A stretch of DNA of 64,000 nucleotides from Pandoraea nosoerga (GTDB taxonomy: Bacteria; Pseudomonadota; Gammaproteobacteria; Burkholderiales; Burkholderiaceae): NCBI RefSeq assembly GCF_902459585.1, contig NZ_CABPSC010000001.1, forward strand, positions 186,001 through 250,000, written 5' to 3'. Below the pieces are notes generated by a model. It worked only from the letters and a program-made list of their open reading frames with translations. It did no database searches and had not been told where the DNA came from. The translations under genes and the position numbers were made by a program. Position 1 is the first letter of the stretch. Every line of letters begins with the position of its first letter. Below, piece after piece: positions 45,302-54,110 of this stretch.

Positions 45302-45574
45302 GCCGTTTCGGCTGACGCCACGCCCGGCCCGGCATTCTTCGGGCGCCATTCGCGGCATGCGATGGCGCCCGTCGTCGTTTGTGGCGCGGATGGCGACACC
45401 CGCGGCGAGCGCATTGAATGCTGCGGCGCAAACCCTCGCAAACAGGAATACAGTGTCGGATGGCGCGCGGGTGCCGCTGCTGCGGCCGAGCCGATGTCCG
45501 GGGGGACCGATCCCGCATCGTGCGCTCCTCGCGTTCTTTTTTCATTCCTGTCACGACTTCCGTGGAGATTGAAG

Positions 45575-46516
45575 GTGTCACTGCCCCCGCTTCTCGTCCT
45601 GATTCCCCTGCATTCGGAACAGTTGGCCGAACTGCGACCGCACTTCGACGTGGTGTACCGGCCAGGTCATCAGCCCGTGCCGGAGGGCTGGGGCGCCGAA
45701 GGCGAGCGCGCGCGCTTTGTGCTTACCAACGGCGCGCGGGGGTTGAGCGCCGCCGAGTTGGCGCATCTGCCGAACGTCGAGCTGGTGTGCGCGTTGGGCG
45801 CCGGGTACGAGAACCTGGACCTCGCCGCGATGCGCGCTCGCCAGATCGCGGCGGTCAACGGGGCGGGCGCGAACGCGGCGACGGTGGCGGACCAGGGTTT
45901 TGCGCTGCTGCTGGCGGCGGTGCGTCGCATTCCCGAGTACGACGCGGCGTGCCGCAAGGGCGTATGGCGCGATGCGCTGCCCATGCAGCCGGGCGTGTCG
46001 GGCAAGAAGATGGGCATCGTCGGGCTGGGCGCGGTCGGTCGCCAGTTCGCCCGGCGGGCCGAAGGGTTCGACATGCAGATCGGCTACCGCAATCGCAATC
46101 CTCGCAACGACCTGCCGGCGCATTATCGGTATTTCGACAGCGTGCTGGCATTGGCGCAGTGGGCGGATTATCTCGTGGTGACGGCTCCGGGCGGAGAAGC
46201 TTCGCACCATCTCGTGGACGCGCAAGTGCTGCGCGCGCTGGGCAAGGACGGCTTTCTGGTGAACGTGGGCCGCGGCAGCGTCGTGGACACGGCAGCCCTT
46301 GCGAACGCGCTGCGCGCGGGCGTCATTGCGGGCGCGGGCCTGGACGTGTACGAGGGGGAGCCGTCACCGCCCCAGGCGCTCATCGACTTGCCGAATGTGG
46401 TGCTCAGCCCCCACGTTGCCGGCCGCTCTCCCGAAGCCGAAGCCGCGACCCTCGCCATGTTCCTCGAGAACACGCGGCGCCACCAGGCAGGCGAGGCGCT
46501 GTTGACGCCGTTGTGA
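45575..46516 (+). CDS. 2-Hydroxyacid dehydrogenase
   Basis: A 313-residue NAD(P)-dependent D-2-hydroxyacid dehydrogenase, starting with GTG (GGAG 7 bases upstream) because no in-frame ATG is suitably placed. The cofactor loop is GIVGLGAVGRQFARRA. The catalytic Arg is in VNVGRGSVVD, Glu in DVYEGEPSPP and His in VLSPHVAGRSPE. It is 273 bp after the transporter, so possibly outside the gentisate operon. It is one of two such dehydrogenases in the window, of a different subtype from the one at 34246. The substrate is unknown (glyoxylate or hydroxypyruvate are usual). Confidence 0.9.
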   Translation: MSLPPLLVLIPLHSEQLAELRPHFDVVYRPGHQPVPEGWGAEGERARFVLTNGARGLSAAELAHLPNVELVCALGAGYENLDLAAMRARQIAAVNGAGANAATVADQGFALLLAAVRRIPEYDAACRKGVWRDALPMQPGVSGKKMGIVGLGAVGRQFARRAEGFDMQIGYRNRNPRNDLPAHYRYFDSVLALAQWADYLVVTAPGGEASHHLVDAQVLRALGKDGFLVNVGRGSVVDTAALANALRAGVIAGAGLDVYEGEPSPPQALIDLPNVVLSPHVAGRSPEAEAATLAMFLENTRRHQAGEALLTPL

Positions 46517-46568
46517 CGACAGGCACCAGGGCCGCCCGGGCTGCGTGGGCTATGGGCTATCACTGGCG

Positions 46569-46820
46569 TCAGTGATTATCCAGCCCGTCGATGCTGCGCT
46601 CGGGCGACGGCGAGAGGGTCTCGCCGTCGTTCACGGGCTCGAGTTCGATGCTGCTCTTGGCATGGCTCGTGAGGAACGCGGTGTCGCATGTCGGGCAACG
46701 GACTTGTGCATCGGAGCTCAGGTAGTCGAGCATCGCCTGGACGGACGGCTCGCTCGCCGCCACGGGAAAGCGCGCCTGGCAGATGGGACAGACGACGAAA
46801 CCGGTGTGGATCGACAACAT
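46569..46820 (-). CDS. Small zinc-ribbon protein of unknown function
   Basis: An 83-residue protein with two CPxC knuckles, CPICQARF at residues 11-18 and CPTCDTAF near 43-50, which together can bind one zinc. Nothing else is recognisable; the C-terminal third is acidic. GGGAG lies 6-7 bases before the ATG at 46820. It follows the glycine-rich protein gene on the same strand by 31 bases, so the pair is probably co-transcribed, away from ku. Confidence 0.7.
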   Translation of the reverse strand: MLSIHTGFVVCPICQARFPVAASEPSVQAMLDYLSSDAQVRCPTCDTAFLTSHAKSSIELEPVNDGETLSPSPERSIDGLDNH

Positions 46821-46851
46821 GGCAAATCTCCCGTAATCGACATCGAAAATG

Positions 46852-47640
46852 CTACAGCCAGTCCGTGCGACGAGGACTGGCGCGCGTGGCGTCCTCGCGC
46901 CCTCGTGCGTCGGGACGCCCTGCCTCACGCTGATCGTCCTGCCGATCCGCCTGCTGATCGTCCTGCTGATCCGCCTGCTGATCCGCCTGCTGATCCCCCC
47001 GCGGTGCGCGCTGCCCCTCACGCGGCTCCCGCCGCGCCGGCCCGTCGTTGGCCGCCACGCCCACGGTCGGCTCCGGACGCGCCACGTCCCTTTCCGGCGC
47101 GCCGGAGCGCCGCGTCGGATCGAAGTCACGCCACTCGCCGTTTTCCCATACGCCATCCGCCTCCTCGATTTCGGCCGCGCCAGCGTCGCGCAGCACGGCA
47201 ATGGCCGTATCCGAGGTGACATCGTCGACGTGGGCGGCGAGCATCACACCGGCGTCGCGCATGCCCGCCTGAGCCGCCGACACCTGCTCGCGACCGCGCA
47301 GGCGTTGCAACGCGCCGAGAAAGGCGCCGAGATAGGCGCCGGCCATCAGCCCCACCACCGGCACGAGCCAGAAGCGCCACAGCGTGACGAACAACAACGC
47401 GCCCAGCGCGAGCCCGAACGCGCCGCCCGCCACCACGCCCTGCGCCGCGCCCTTGCCTGCCGGACGCGCCGCGGCGTCGGCATTCACGTCGCCGCCCACC
47501 GCAAAGCGCGCGTGCTGCCCCGTGGGATTCAGAAAGAACACCGAAACGTCGGCCGGGCGGAATGCCCGGTCGTACAAACGGCTTGCCACCAGATTCGCCT
47601 GATCGAACGTCGTGAAACGCCCTGCGACAATCTTCGCCAT
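46852..47640 (-). CDS. Glycine-rich membrane-associated stress-type protein with a repeat tail
   Basis: A 262-residue protein with an N-terminal alpha/beta domain (IVAGRFTTFDQANLVASRLY), as in YflT-like heat or stress proteins. A glycine-zipper/hydrophobic region follows (about residues 65-105; GAAQGVVAGGAFGLALGALL), then a second domain with VMLAAHVDDVTSDTAIAVL. The last 60 residues are a polar tail made by six copies of a 12-bp repeat (ADQQ/DDQQ units). The ATG at 47640 is preferred (GGGAGA 7 bases before) over the one at 47646. It is divergent from ku across 220 bp. The function is unknown. Confidence 0.72.
   Translation of the reverse strand: MAKIVAGRFTTFDQANLVASRLYDRAFRPADVSVFFLNPTGQHARFAVGGDVNADAAARPAGKGAAQGVVAGGAFGLALGALLFVTLWRFWLVPVVGLMAGAYLGAFLGALQRLRGREQVSAAQAGMRDAGVMLAAHVDDVTSDTAIAVLRDAGAAEIEEADGVWENGEWRDFDPTRRSGAPERDVARPEPTVGVAANDGPARREPREGQRAPRGDQQADQQADQQDDQQADRQDDQREAGRPDARGREDATRASPRRTDWL
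46930..47001. repeat. Six copies of a 12-bp in-frame tandem repeat
   Basis: Units such as CTGATCCGCCTG and CTGATCGTCCTG repeat in register and encode, on the minus strand, alternating QADQ/QDDQ residues. Because the unit is a multiple of three, copy-number change would lengthen or shorten the protein without frameshift. Confidence 0.92.
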
Positions 47641-47860
47641 CGCCATTCTCCCTTTGCCTTCGATGCAGGTACCGATTCCGGTGGGATGACGAACATGCCG
47701 CTTCGTTTCATCAAGGAATCCTTTCGGTCGACGAGACACATTGAGAAAATCAATACGCTGGAACCCACTGCTGCACCGCGGATCGCATGTGCATATAGTG
47801 CAGGTATTGCAGCGGGCTCGCCTGCATTGCCTGTCACCGAATCCTGCATGGGGAGCATTT

Positions 47861-48853
47861 ATGGCTCGCGCGATCTGGAAAGGCGCCATCAGCTTCGGAC
47901 TGGTCAATATCCCTGTCTCGCTGTTTCCGGCGTCGACCACGCACAGGCTCGATCTCGACTGGCTCGATAAACGCACCATGTCTCCGGTGGGCTACAAGCG
48001 CATCAACAAGGAGACCGGCAAGGAGGTGCCGCGCGAGCAGATCGTGCACGGTTACGAGTACGAGAAGGGCAACTATGTGGTGCTGAGCGACGACGAGATC
48101 CGCTCCGCCAACCCCGAGGCGACGCAGACCGTCGACATTCTGGCGTTCGTGGCCGCGACCGATGTGTCGTTCATGTATCTCGACACGCCCTATTACCTTG
48201 TGCCCGAGCGCGGCGGCGCGAAGGCATACGCCCTTCTCCATGCCGCGCTCGTGAGGGCGGGCAAGCTCGGCATTGCCCGTGTGGTGATGCACACGCGGGC
48301 ACACCTGGCCGTGCTCGCCCCGGCCGGCGATGCGCTCGTGCTCGACACACTGCGCTGGCAGGACGAGATGCGCGATCCGGCGGAGGTCGGGCTCACGCGC
48401 GAGAAACTCGAGAAACTGAGCGCGCCCGGAGAGCGCGAGCTCGACATGGCCATGCGGCTCATCGACGAGATGTCCGGGCCCTGGCGTCCGGGCGACTACC
48501 ACGACACGTTCCAGGACGACCTCAAGGCGCTGATCGATCGCAAGATCGCCTCTGGCCAGACGCGTGAGGTCGCGCAGATCGAGGCGAGCGCGCCGAAACT
48601 GTCCGGCGGCAACGTCACCGACCTGATGGCGCTGCTCAGGCAAAGTCTCGGCGCCAAAGGCAAGCGTGAGCCGGCGGCCGAGGCGGCGGAGGACGTCGAA
48701 ACGAAACCGGCGAAGCCGAGCCGGGGGGCGTCCGCGAAGGGCTCGGGCACGGCGAAGAAGGACTCGACGAAGAAGAGCTCGACGAAGAAGGGCACGCCAA
48801 ACAAGACGCCGGCAAAGCGTGCGAAGGGCGCCGGAAAAAACAGGGACGAGTGA
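47861..48853 (+). CDS. ku: Ku protein, non-homologous end joining
   Basis: A 330-residue bacterial Ku. The core starts MARAIWKGAISFGLVNIPVS and includes YKRINKETGKEVPREQIVHG and the ligase-recruiting region up to about residue 260. The C-terminal 70 residues form a Lys-rich, low-complexity tail (KKDSTKKSSTKKGTPNKTP), which in other species helps DNA binding. Ku homodimers thread onto double-strand ends and bring in LigD, encoded directly downstream. GGGAG lies 6 bases before the ATG. Confidence 0.97.
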   Translation: MARAIWKGAISFGLVNIPVSLFPASTTHRLDLDWLDKRTMSPVGYKRINKETGKEVPREQIVHGYEYEKGNYVVLSDDEIRSANPEATQTVDILAFVAATDVSFMYLDTPYYLVPERGGAKAYALLHAALVRAGKLGIARVVMHTRAHLAVLAPAGDALVLDTLRWQDEMRDPAEVGLTREKLEKLSAPGERELDMAMRLIDEMSGPWRPGDYHDTFQDDLKALIDRKIASGQTREVAQIEASAPKLSGGNVTDLMALLRQSLGAKGKREPAAEAAEDVETKPAKPSRGASAKGSGTAKKDSTKKSSTKKGTPNKTPAKRAKGAGKNRDE

Positions 48854-48861
48854 CGAGGATC

Positions 48862-51474
48862 ATGCCGGCACGAAGCACCAAGCCATCGACAAAAACCGTG
48901 CGCGGGCGCCACCGTGGCCCCCTCGCGGCCTACGACGCCAAGCGCGACTTCGCCGCGACGCCGGAGCCGCGTGGCAAGCGCGGGGGCAACGGTCGTGCGC
49001 TGCGCTTCGTGATCCAACGCCACGACGCCAGCCATCTGCACTACGACTTTCGCCTGGAGCTGGACGGCACACTGAAGTCGTGGGCGCTGCCCAAGCAACC
49101 GAGCCCGGACGTGACGCGTCCGCGCCTGGCCGTGCAGGTGGAGGACCATCCGCTGGCGTATGCCGATTTCGAAGGGGATATCCCGGCGGGCAACTACGGC
49201 GCCGGGCACGTCGACATCTGGGACAGCGGCTCATGGGAGCCCGACGGCAACGCACGGCGCGACTACGCCAACGGCAAGCTGTCTTTCACGCTGCACGGCG
49301 AGCGCCTGAAAGGGCATTGGACGCTGGTGCGCACCGACAAGCCCGCGCGCCAACCGCAATGGCTGCTGCTCCACCGGCGCGACGACAAGGCGTCGAAGCC
49401 GTCCGCGAGTGCGAGCCCACCGAAGGCCCCCGCCACCGGCAACACGAACAAAGACCGCTCCGGTCGCACCGGCCGCCCGGCCCGCGCGGCGCCCACCACC
49501 CGCTCCGCCCGCTCCGCCCGCTCCGCCATGTCGCCGCCCGCGCACGTCGAGCCGATGCTCGCCACGCTCGTCGATACGGCCCCGGCGTCGGCGGGATGGC
49601 ACGCCGAGGTCAAACTCGACGGCTATCGCGTGCTGATTCGCATCGACGGCGACGACATTCGCGTCTTCACGCGCTCCGGCCAGGACTGGACGCATCGGTT
49701 CAGCGCCGCCGTCCGGGCGCTGCGCGCGCGCAAATTACCGAACGCATGGCTCGATGGCGAGGCTGTCGTGATGGACGCGCACGGTCTGCCGGACTTTCAG
49801 GCGCTGCAGCGCGCCTTCGACGAGAACGCCACGCACGCCATCGTCATCTATGTTTTCGACCTGCCGTGGTGCAATGGCCAGGACCTGCGCGAGACGCCTT
49901 TGCGCGAGCGGCAAGCCGCGCTGGCCATGCTTTTCGATGAAGGCGAGGGCGGTGAGGGCGATGAGGGCGGTGAGGGCAGTGAGGGCGGTGACCAGCACGC
50001 GGTTCGTTTTCTGCAACCGGTCGCGGGCGAGCTCGAAGCGCTCTGGCACGGCGCGTGCGACGCAGGCCTCGAAGGCATCATGATCAAGCGCGACGACTCG
50101 CCCTATGTGAGCGGTCGCAGCGATGCATGGCGCAAGCTCAAATGCTCGCAACGCCAGGAGTTCATCGTGCTGGGTTTCACCGAGCCGTCCGGCTCGCGGC
50201 AGGGGCTGGGCGCCCTTTTGCTCGGCTACTACGATGACGACGGCAAGACACTGCGATACGCGGGCAAAGTCGGCACCGGTTTCGACACGGCCGGACTGGT
50301 GCGCCTTCGCAAGCGGCTCGACACGTTCGAGACGCCGCGTGCACCGCTCTCGCCCGCGCCGCATCCGGGCGGGCGCGCCCCGGTCCACTGGCTGCGCCCC
50401 GGGCTCGTCGCGGAGGTGCGCTTTGCGCAATGGACGCGCGGCGGCAACGTGCGGCAGGCGTCCTTCGTTGCGATGCGCGACGACAAACAAGCGAAAGAGA
50501 TCCGGCGGGAGGCCCCGCGCGCGGGCCGCGCCAACGTCCATGAGGAGGCTCCATCCATGACTCGCGCCGCGCCGTCGAAGAACCGCAGCCCCGCACTGCC
50601 GATGAAGATCACGCACGGCGAACGGGTGATGGACACGCTCTCGGGCGTCACGAAAGCGGAACTCGCGGCGTACTACCACGCGGTGAGCGAGTGGATGCTG
50701 CCGCATCTGGCGCAACGCCCGTTCGCGGTACTGCGCGCGCCCGAAGGCATCGGCGGCGAGATGTTCTTCCAGAAGCACGCGGCAAAAACGATCCCCGGCG
50801 TGCACGAACTCGACCCAGCGCTCGATCCCGACCATCAGCCGCTGATGCAGATCGACGACGCGCGCGGCCTCGTGGGCGCCGTGCAAATGGGCACGATCGA
50901 ATTTCACACCTGGAATGCACGCAGTGATCTGATCGAGCGGCCCGACCGGGTGATCTTCGACCTGGACCCGGGCAAGGGCGTCGAGTTCGGGCACATTCGC
51001 GACGGTGCGGAACTGATCCGCAGCCTGATGGAAGCGCTGGGACTGGAAGCGTTCGTGAAGACGAGCGGCGGCAAGGGCCTGCACGTGGTGACGCCGCTCG
51101 CGCGCCGCCATGACTGGGACCTCGCGAAGGGCTTTGCGGAACGTGTGGCGCGACATATGACGCGCGTCTTTCCGGACCGCTTCACGGCGACGATGGGGCC
51201 GAAGCACCGCGTGGGCAAGTGCTTCATCGACTACTTGCGCAACTACCGGGGCGCGACGACCGTCTGCGCGTATTCGGCTCGCGCGCGAGAAGGCATGGCC
51301 GTGTCGATGCCGATCGCATGGGACGAATTGCCGGACCTCGAGCGCGCGGACCAGTGGAACGTGCGCAATGCGCTCGAGCGCCTGCGCGCGCTTGGGCGCG
51401 ACCCGTGGGCCGGCTACGAGAAGGCCTCGCAACAACGCATTACGAAAGACATCCTGGAACGGCTGGGCGACTGA
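48862..51474 (+). CDS. ligD: LigD, multifunctional NHEJ DNA ligase
   Basis: An 870-residue protein in the order phosphoesterase-ligase-polymerase. The PE domain (about 1-160) has FVIQRHDASHLHYDFRLELD with His54 and His60. The ligase has adenylated Lys251 in AEVKLDGYRVLIR. The polymerase (about 565-870) has the catalytic DLDPGKG with paired Asp near residue 700. A 9-bp repeat inserts EGGEGDEGGEGSEGG within the ligase domain (residues about 362-376). With Ku it repairs double-strand breaks without a template. A GTG at 48850, overlapping the ku stop, is an alternative start. Confidence 0.95.
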   Translation: MPARSTKPSTKTVRGRHRGPLAAYDAKRDFAATPEPRGKRGGNGRALRFVIQRHDASHLHYDFRLELDGTLKSWALPKQPSPDVTRPRLAVQVEDHPLAYADFEGDIPAGNYGAGHVDIWDSGSWEPDGNARRDYANGKLSFTLHGERLKGHWTLVRTDKPARQPQWLLLHRRDDKASKPSASASPPKAPATGNTNKDRSGRTGRPARAAPTTRSARSARSAMSPPAHVEPMLATLVDTAPASAGWHAEVKLDGYRVLIRIDGDDIRVFTRSGQDWTHRFSAAVRALRARKLPNAWLDGEAVVMDAHGLPDFQALQRAFDENATHAIVIYVFDLPWCNGQDLRETPLRERQAALAMLFDEGEGGEGDEGGEGSEGGDQHAVRFLQPVAGELEALWHGACDAGLEGIMIKRDDSPYVSGRSDAWRKLKCSQRQEFIVLGFTEPSGSRQGLGALLLGYYDDDGKTLRYAGKVGTGFDTAGLVRLRKRLDTFETPRAPLSPAPHPGGRAPVHWLRPGLVAEVRFAQWTRGGNVRQASFVAMRDDKQAKEIRREAPRAGRANVHEEAPSMTRAAPSKNRSPALPMKITHGERVMDTLSGVTKAELAAYYHAVSEWMLPHLAQRPFAVLRAPEGIGGEMFFQKHAAKTIPGVHELDPALDPDHQPLMQIDDARGLVGAVQMGTIEFHTWNARSDLIERPDRVIFDLDPGKGVEFGHIRDGAELIRSLMEALGLEAFVKTSGGKGLHVVTPLARRHDWDLAKGFAERVARHMTRVFPDRFTATMGPKHRVGKCFIDYLRNYRGATTVCAYSARAREGMAVSMPIAWDELPDLERADQWNVRNALERLRALGRDPWAGYEKASQQRITKDILERLGD
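49945..49989 (+). repeat. Five copies of a 9-bp in-frame tandem repeat inside ligD
   Basis: GAGGGCGGT, GAGGGCGAT, GAGGGCGGT, GAGGGCAGT and GAGGGCGGT encode EGG/EGD/EGS units in the ligase domain, between the adenylation core and the QPV...GLEGIMIKR region. Confidence 0.93.
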
Positions 51475-51483
51475 GCGTCCGAC

Positions 51484-51499
51484 GCGCCCTTGCGGGCGC
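51484..51499. terminator. Small hairpin between convergent ligD and the AraC gene
   Basis: GCGCCC-TTGC-GGGCGC forms a 6-bp stem in the 28-bp space between the two stop codons. It has no T-run on either strand, so termination is doubtful. Confidence 0.3.
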
Positions 51500-51502
51500 C
51501 GG

Positions 51503-52480
51503 CTAACGCCGTCCGGGGCCCGCTTCCCCCTCCTGCAGCCAGCGACGCTTGTCGCGCAGCGGCGCCTCGCCGAACACCCGGGCGTACTCGCGGCTGAACT
51601 GCGAGGCGCTCTCGTAGCCGACCGCCTGCGCGGCGGCGGCCACCGCCGCGTCTGCCGCGAAGATCAGGCGTCTCGCCTCCTGCAATCGCAACTGCTTCTG
51701 ATACTGCAACGGGCTCATCGCCGTCACCAGCTTGAAATGGTGATGCAGCGACGACACGCTCATGTGCACCTCCTGCGCCAGCGCCTCCACCCGCAACGGC
51801 TGCGCATAGTGTTCGCGCAGCCAACGCACCGCGCGCGCGATACGGTTCATCTGGCTGTCCTGCAACGCCAGTTGCCGCAGCAATACGCCCTGCCCGTTCA
51901 TCAGCAGCCGATATACGATCTCGCGTTTGATCATCGGCGCGAGAATCGGAATGTCGCGCGGCGACTCCAGCAAGCGCAGCAGACGCAACACCGCGTCGAG
52001 CAACGCCGCATCCAAGCGGTTCACGTACATCCCCCGACCGTTCGCCGACGCGGCCGGGGGCGGCAGATTCTCGTCGCCGATGAGCGACGTGACGTCTTCC
52101 GCGTCCAGATCCAGTCGCATGCCCAGATACGGCGACTGCTCGCTCGCGCCCGACACCTGCGCGATGACCGGCAAATGCACCGACGACACGAGGTAATGCA
52201 TCGGGTCGTATGCGTAACGCTCGTCGCCGATCTGAAGCCGCTTCTCTCCTTGCGCAATGACGGCAAAGGCCGGCTGCTGCATGGCCGGCTTCGGGCCGCC
52301 CGGGTACGGAATTCGATGCACGGACAGCCCCGCCACGGCGGTGGGCGAGGTGCCGTCCAGCCCGTGCGTCGCACGCTCGAGCAGGCGCACCAGCTCCACG
52401 CGCGCGCCTTGCGACGGATCGTCCGCGAAGTCGCGCTTCGGCGCCTCACGCGGCAGTGTCTTGACCAGATGCATGTCCAT
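51503..52480 (-). CDS. AraC-family transcriptional regulator
   Basis: A 325-residue regulator with an N-terminal AraC_N-type sensor (GLSVHRIPYPGGPKPAMQQP, YDPMHYLVSSVHLPVIAQVS). The C-terminal double HTH is clear (RVEALAQEVHMSVSSLHHHF, then AVAAAAQAVGYESASQFSRE). This subtype usually controls a neighbouring oxidoreductase gene. Here an aldo/keto reductase is divergent across 409 bp that holds a strong inverted repeat. Start at 52480 (or 52474, two residues in) is not decided by the sequence. Confidence 0.9.
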   Translation of the reverse strand: MDMHLVKTLPREAPKRDFADDPSQGARVELVRLLERATHGLDGTSPTAVAGLSVHRIPYPGGPKPAMQQPAFAVIAQGEKRLQIGDERYAYDPMHYLVSSVHLPVIAQVSGASEQSPYLGMRLDLDAEDVTSLIGDENLPPPAASANGRGMYVNRLDAALLDAVLRLLRLLESPRDIPILAPMIKREIVYRLLMNGQGVLLRQLALQDSQMNRIARAVRWLREHYAQPLRVEALAQEVHMSVSSLHHHFKLVTAMSPLQYQKQLRLQEARRLIFAADAAVAAAAQAVGYESASQFSREYARVFGEAPLRDKRRWLQEGEAGPGRR

Positions 52481-52889
52481 CCCCTCAACCGGCGCGACCC
52501 CATTGGCCGCATAGGCGAGAGCATACGCCTGCCGACGTGACTTGCCCGATCCTCCGGCGAGAAACGCCCATGATCGGGCAAAAATTCCGGAGAATCCGGC
52601 AAATTTCGCCGCGCGAGCGGCTCGATCGGGGACGGAGTGCGGGCCGATCCGGCATGGTCGACGTCATCATTCCTGGCCCGTGCGTCAATGGTTTGCCGCC
52701 ACTCACGGGCGTTGCGACGTGCCGCGCCATGCTGCCCGGGCGGACCGCTTGCAGGATCAGGCAGGAAATGTGCAGGAACAGGTACTGCTTGCCTGATGCC
52801 CCGCGCCGCATAATGCCCTCCATCCCGTCCACGCCGTCGCCCCCCTTTCGACGGCGCGTCATGGGCGGCAATCTCAACGGAGCGATGCA
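52481..52889. other. Divergent intergenic region between the AraC and aldo/keto reductase genes
   Basis: 409 bp without a separate gene. The main structure is the inverted repeat at 52542-52581; direct TCCGG repeats (near 52586 and 52595) lie just beyond it. Confidence 0.6.
52542..52581. promoter_or_regulatory. 10-bp inverted repeat, candidate AraC operator
   Basis: TTGCCCGATC (52542-52551) and GATCGGGCAA (52572-52581) are perfect inverted arms 20 bases apart. Their centres are 30 bases apart, near three helical turns, so two protein domains could sit on the same face. It lies 62 bases from the AraC start. Confidence 0.5.
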
Positions 52890-53939
52890 ATGCGACAACG
52901 CAAACTCGGCAACACCGGCCTGTTCGTCTCGGAATTGTGCCTTGGCACGATGACCTTCGGCGGACAGGGCGAACTATGGAGCAAGATCGGTCATTTGCAG
53001 CAGAACGACGTCGACGCCCTCGTGGGCCGCGCGCTCGACGCGGGCATCAATTTCATCGACACCGCCGACGTCTATTCGGAAGGCCAGTCCGAGATCCTCA
53101 CGGGCCAGGCGCTGCGCAACCTCAAGGTGCCGCGCGACAACGTCGTGGTCGCCACCAAGGTATTCGGCGTGACGGGCGCGCAGGGCACCAACTCGCGCGG
53201 CCTGTCGCGCTATCACATCATGGACGGCATCAAGGCCAGCCTCCAGCGCCTGCAGCTCGATCACATCGACCTGTATCAGGTGCACGGCTTCGATCCGGCC
53301 ACGCCCATCGAAGAAACGCTCGGTGCGCTCGACACGCTCGTTCGCCAGGGGCACGTGCGCTACATCGGCGTCTCGAACTGGGCGGCATGGCAGATCGCCA
53401 AGGCCCTCGGCATTTCGGCGCGGCTCAACCTCGCGAGCTTCGCGTCGCTACAGGCGTACTACACGGTCGCGGGCCGCGACCTCGAACGCGAAATCGTGCC
53501 GATGCTGCGCAGCGAAAACGTCGGCCTGATGGTATGGAGTCCGCTCGCCGGCGGCCTGCTCTCGGGCAAGTACACTCGCGACGGTCAGGCCGAAGCCGGC
53601 AGCCGCCGTCAGGCGTTCGACTTCCCGCCGGTCAACGTGGAGCGCGCCTACGATGCCATCGACGTCATGCGAGACATCGCGGCGGAAAAAGGGGTGTCCG
53701 TGGCGCAGATCGCGCTCGCGTGGCTGCTCGCCCAGCCGGTCGTGTCAACGGTGATCATCGGCGCCAAGCGCACCGATCAGCTCGACGACAACATTGCGGC
53801 GACACGCGTCACCCTGACCGAGCGCGAGCTCGCGGCGATCAACGCCGCCAGCGAGCTGCCGAGCGAGTATCCCGGCTGGATGCTCTCCCGCCAGGGCGAC
53901 CCGCGCCGCGCGCAGTTGGCCGAAGCCGGCCTGCTGTAA
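52890..53939 (+). CDS. Aldo/keto reductase, YajO/Tas-like
   Basis: A 349-residue AKR with the tetrad Asp57 and Tyr62 in FIDTADVYSEG, Lys90 in VVATKVFG and His132 in LYQVHGFDP. The C-terminal NADPH site TVIIGAKRTDQLDDNI is typical of the long AKR11/12-like types. Substrate unknown. It is divergent from the AraC regulator, its probable activator, and is followed by a strong hairpin. Confidence 0.92.
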   Translation: MRQRKLGNTGLFVSELCLGTMTFGGQGELWSKIGHLQQNDVDALVGRALDAGINFIDTADVYSEGQSEILTGQALRNLKVPRDNVVVATKVFGVTGAQGTNSRGLSRYHIMDGIKASLQRLQLDHIDLYQVHGFDPATPIEETLGALDTLVRQGHVRYIGVSNWAAWQIAKALGISARLNLASFASLQAYYTVAGRDLEREIVPMLRSENVGLMVWSPLAGGLLSGKYTRDGQAEAGSRRQAFDFPPVNVERAYDAIDVMRDIAAEKGVSVAQIALAWLLAQPVVSTVIIGAKRTDQLDDNIAATRVTLTERELAAINAASELPSEYPGWMLSRQGDPRRAQLAEAGLL

Positions 53940-54038
53940 GCCCGCGAGTCCGGCGCGGAACGTGCCGAACTGCCAAACGACGCACGGCAGCACACGGCGG
54001 AGCGCCCCGGAGCATGTCTGAGGACCTCCAAGCGTCAC

Positions 54039-54064
54039 CGGCGCACCGCGCAAGCGGTGCGCCG
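54039..54064 (+). terminator. 11-bp hairpin after the aldo/keto reductase
   Basis: CGGCGCACCGC-GCAA-GCGGTGCGCCG is a perfect 11-bp stem with a tetraloop, 100 bases after the reductase stop and 47 before the end of the convergent porin gene. Only TGTTT follows, so it is probably a terminator with a weak T-tract. Confidence 0.6.
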
Positions 54065-54110
54065 TGTTTCGTTGACGGGTAGCCAGGGGCGCGGTGAAAG
54101 GCGGGCGGCC

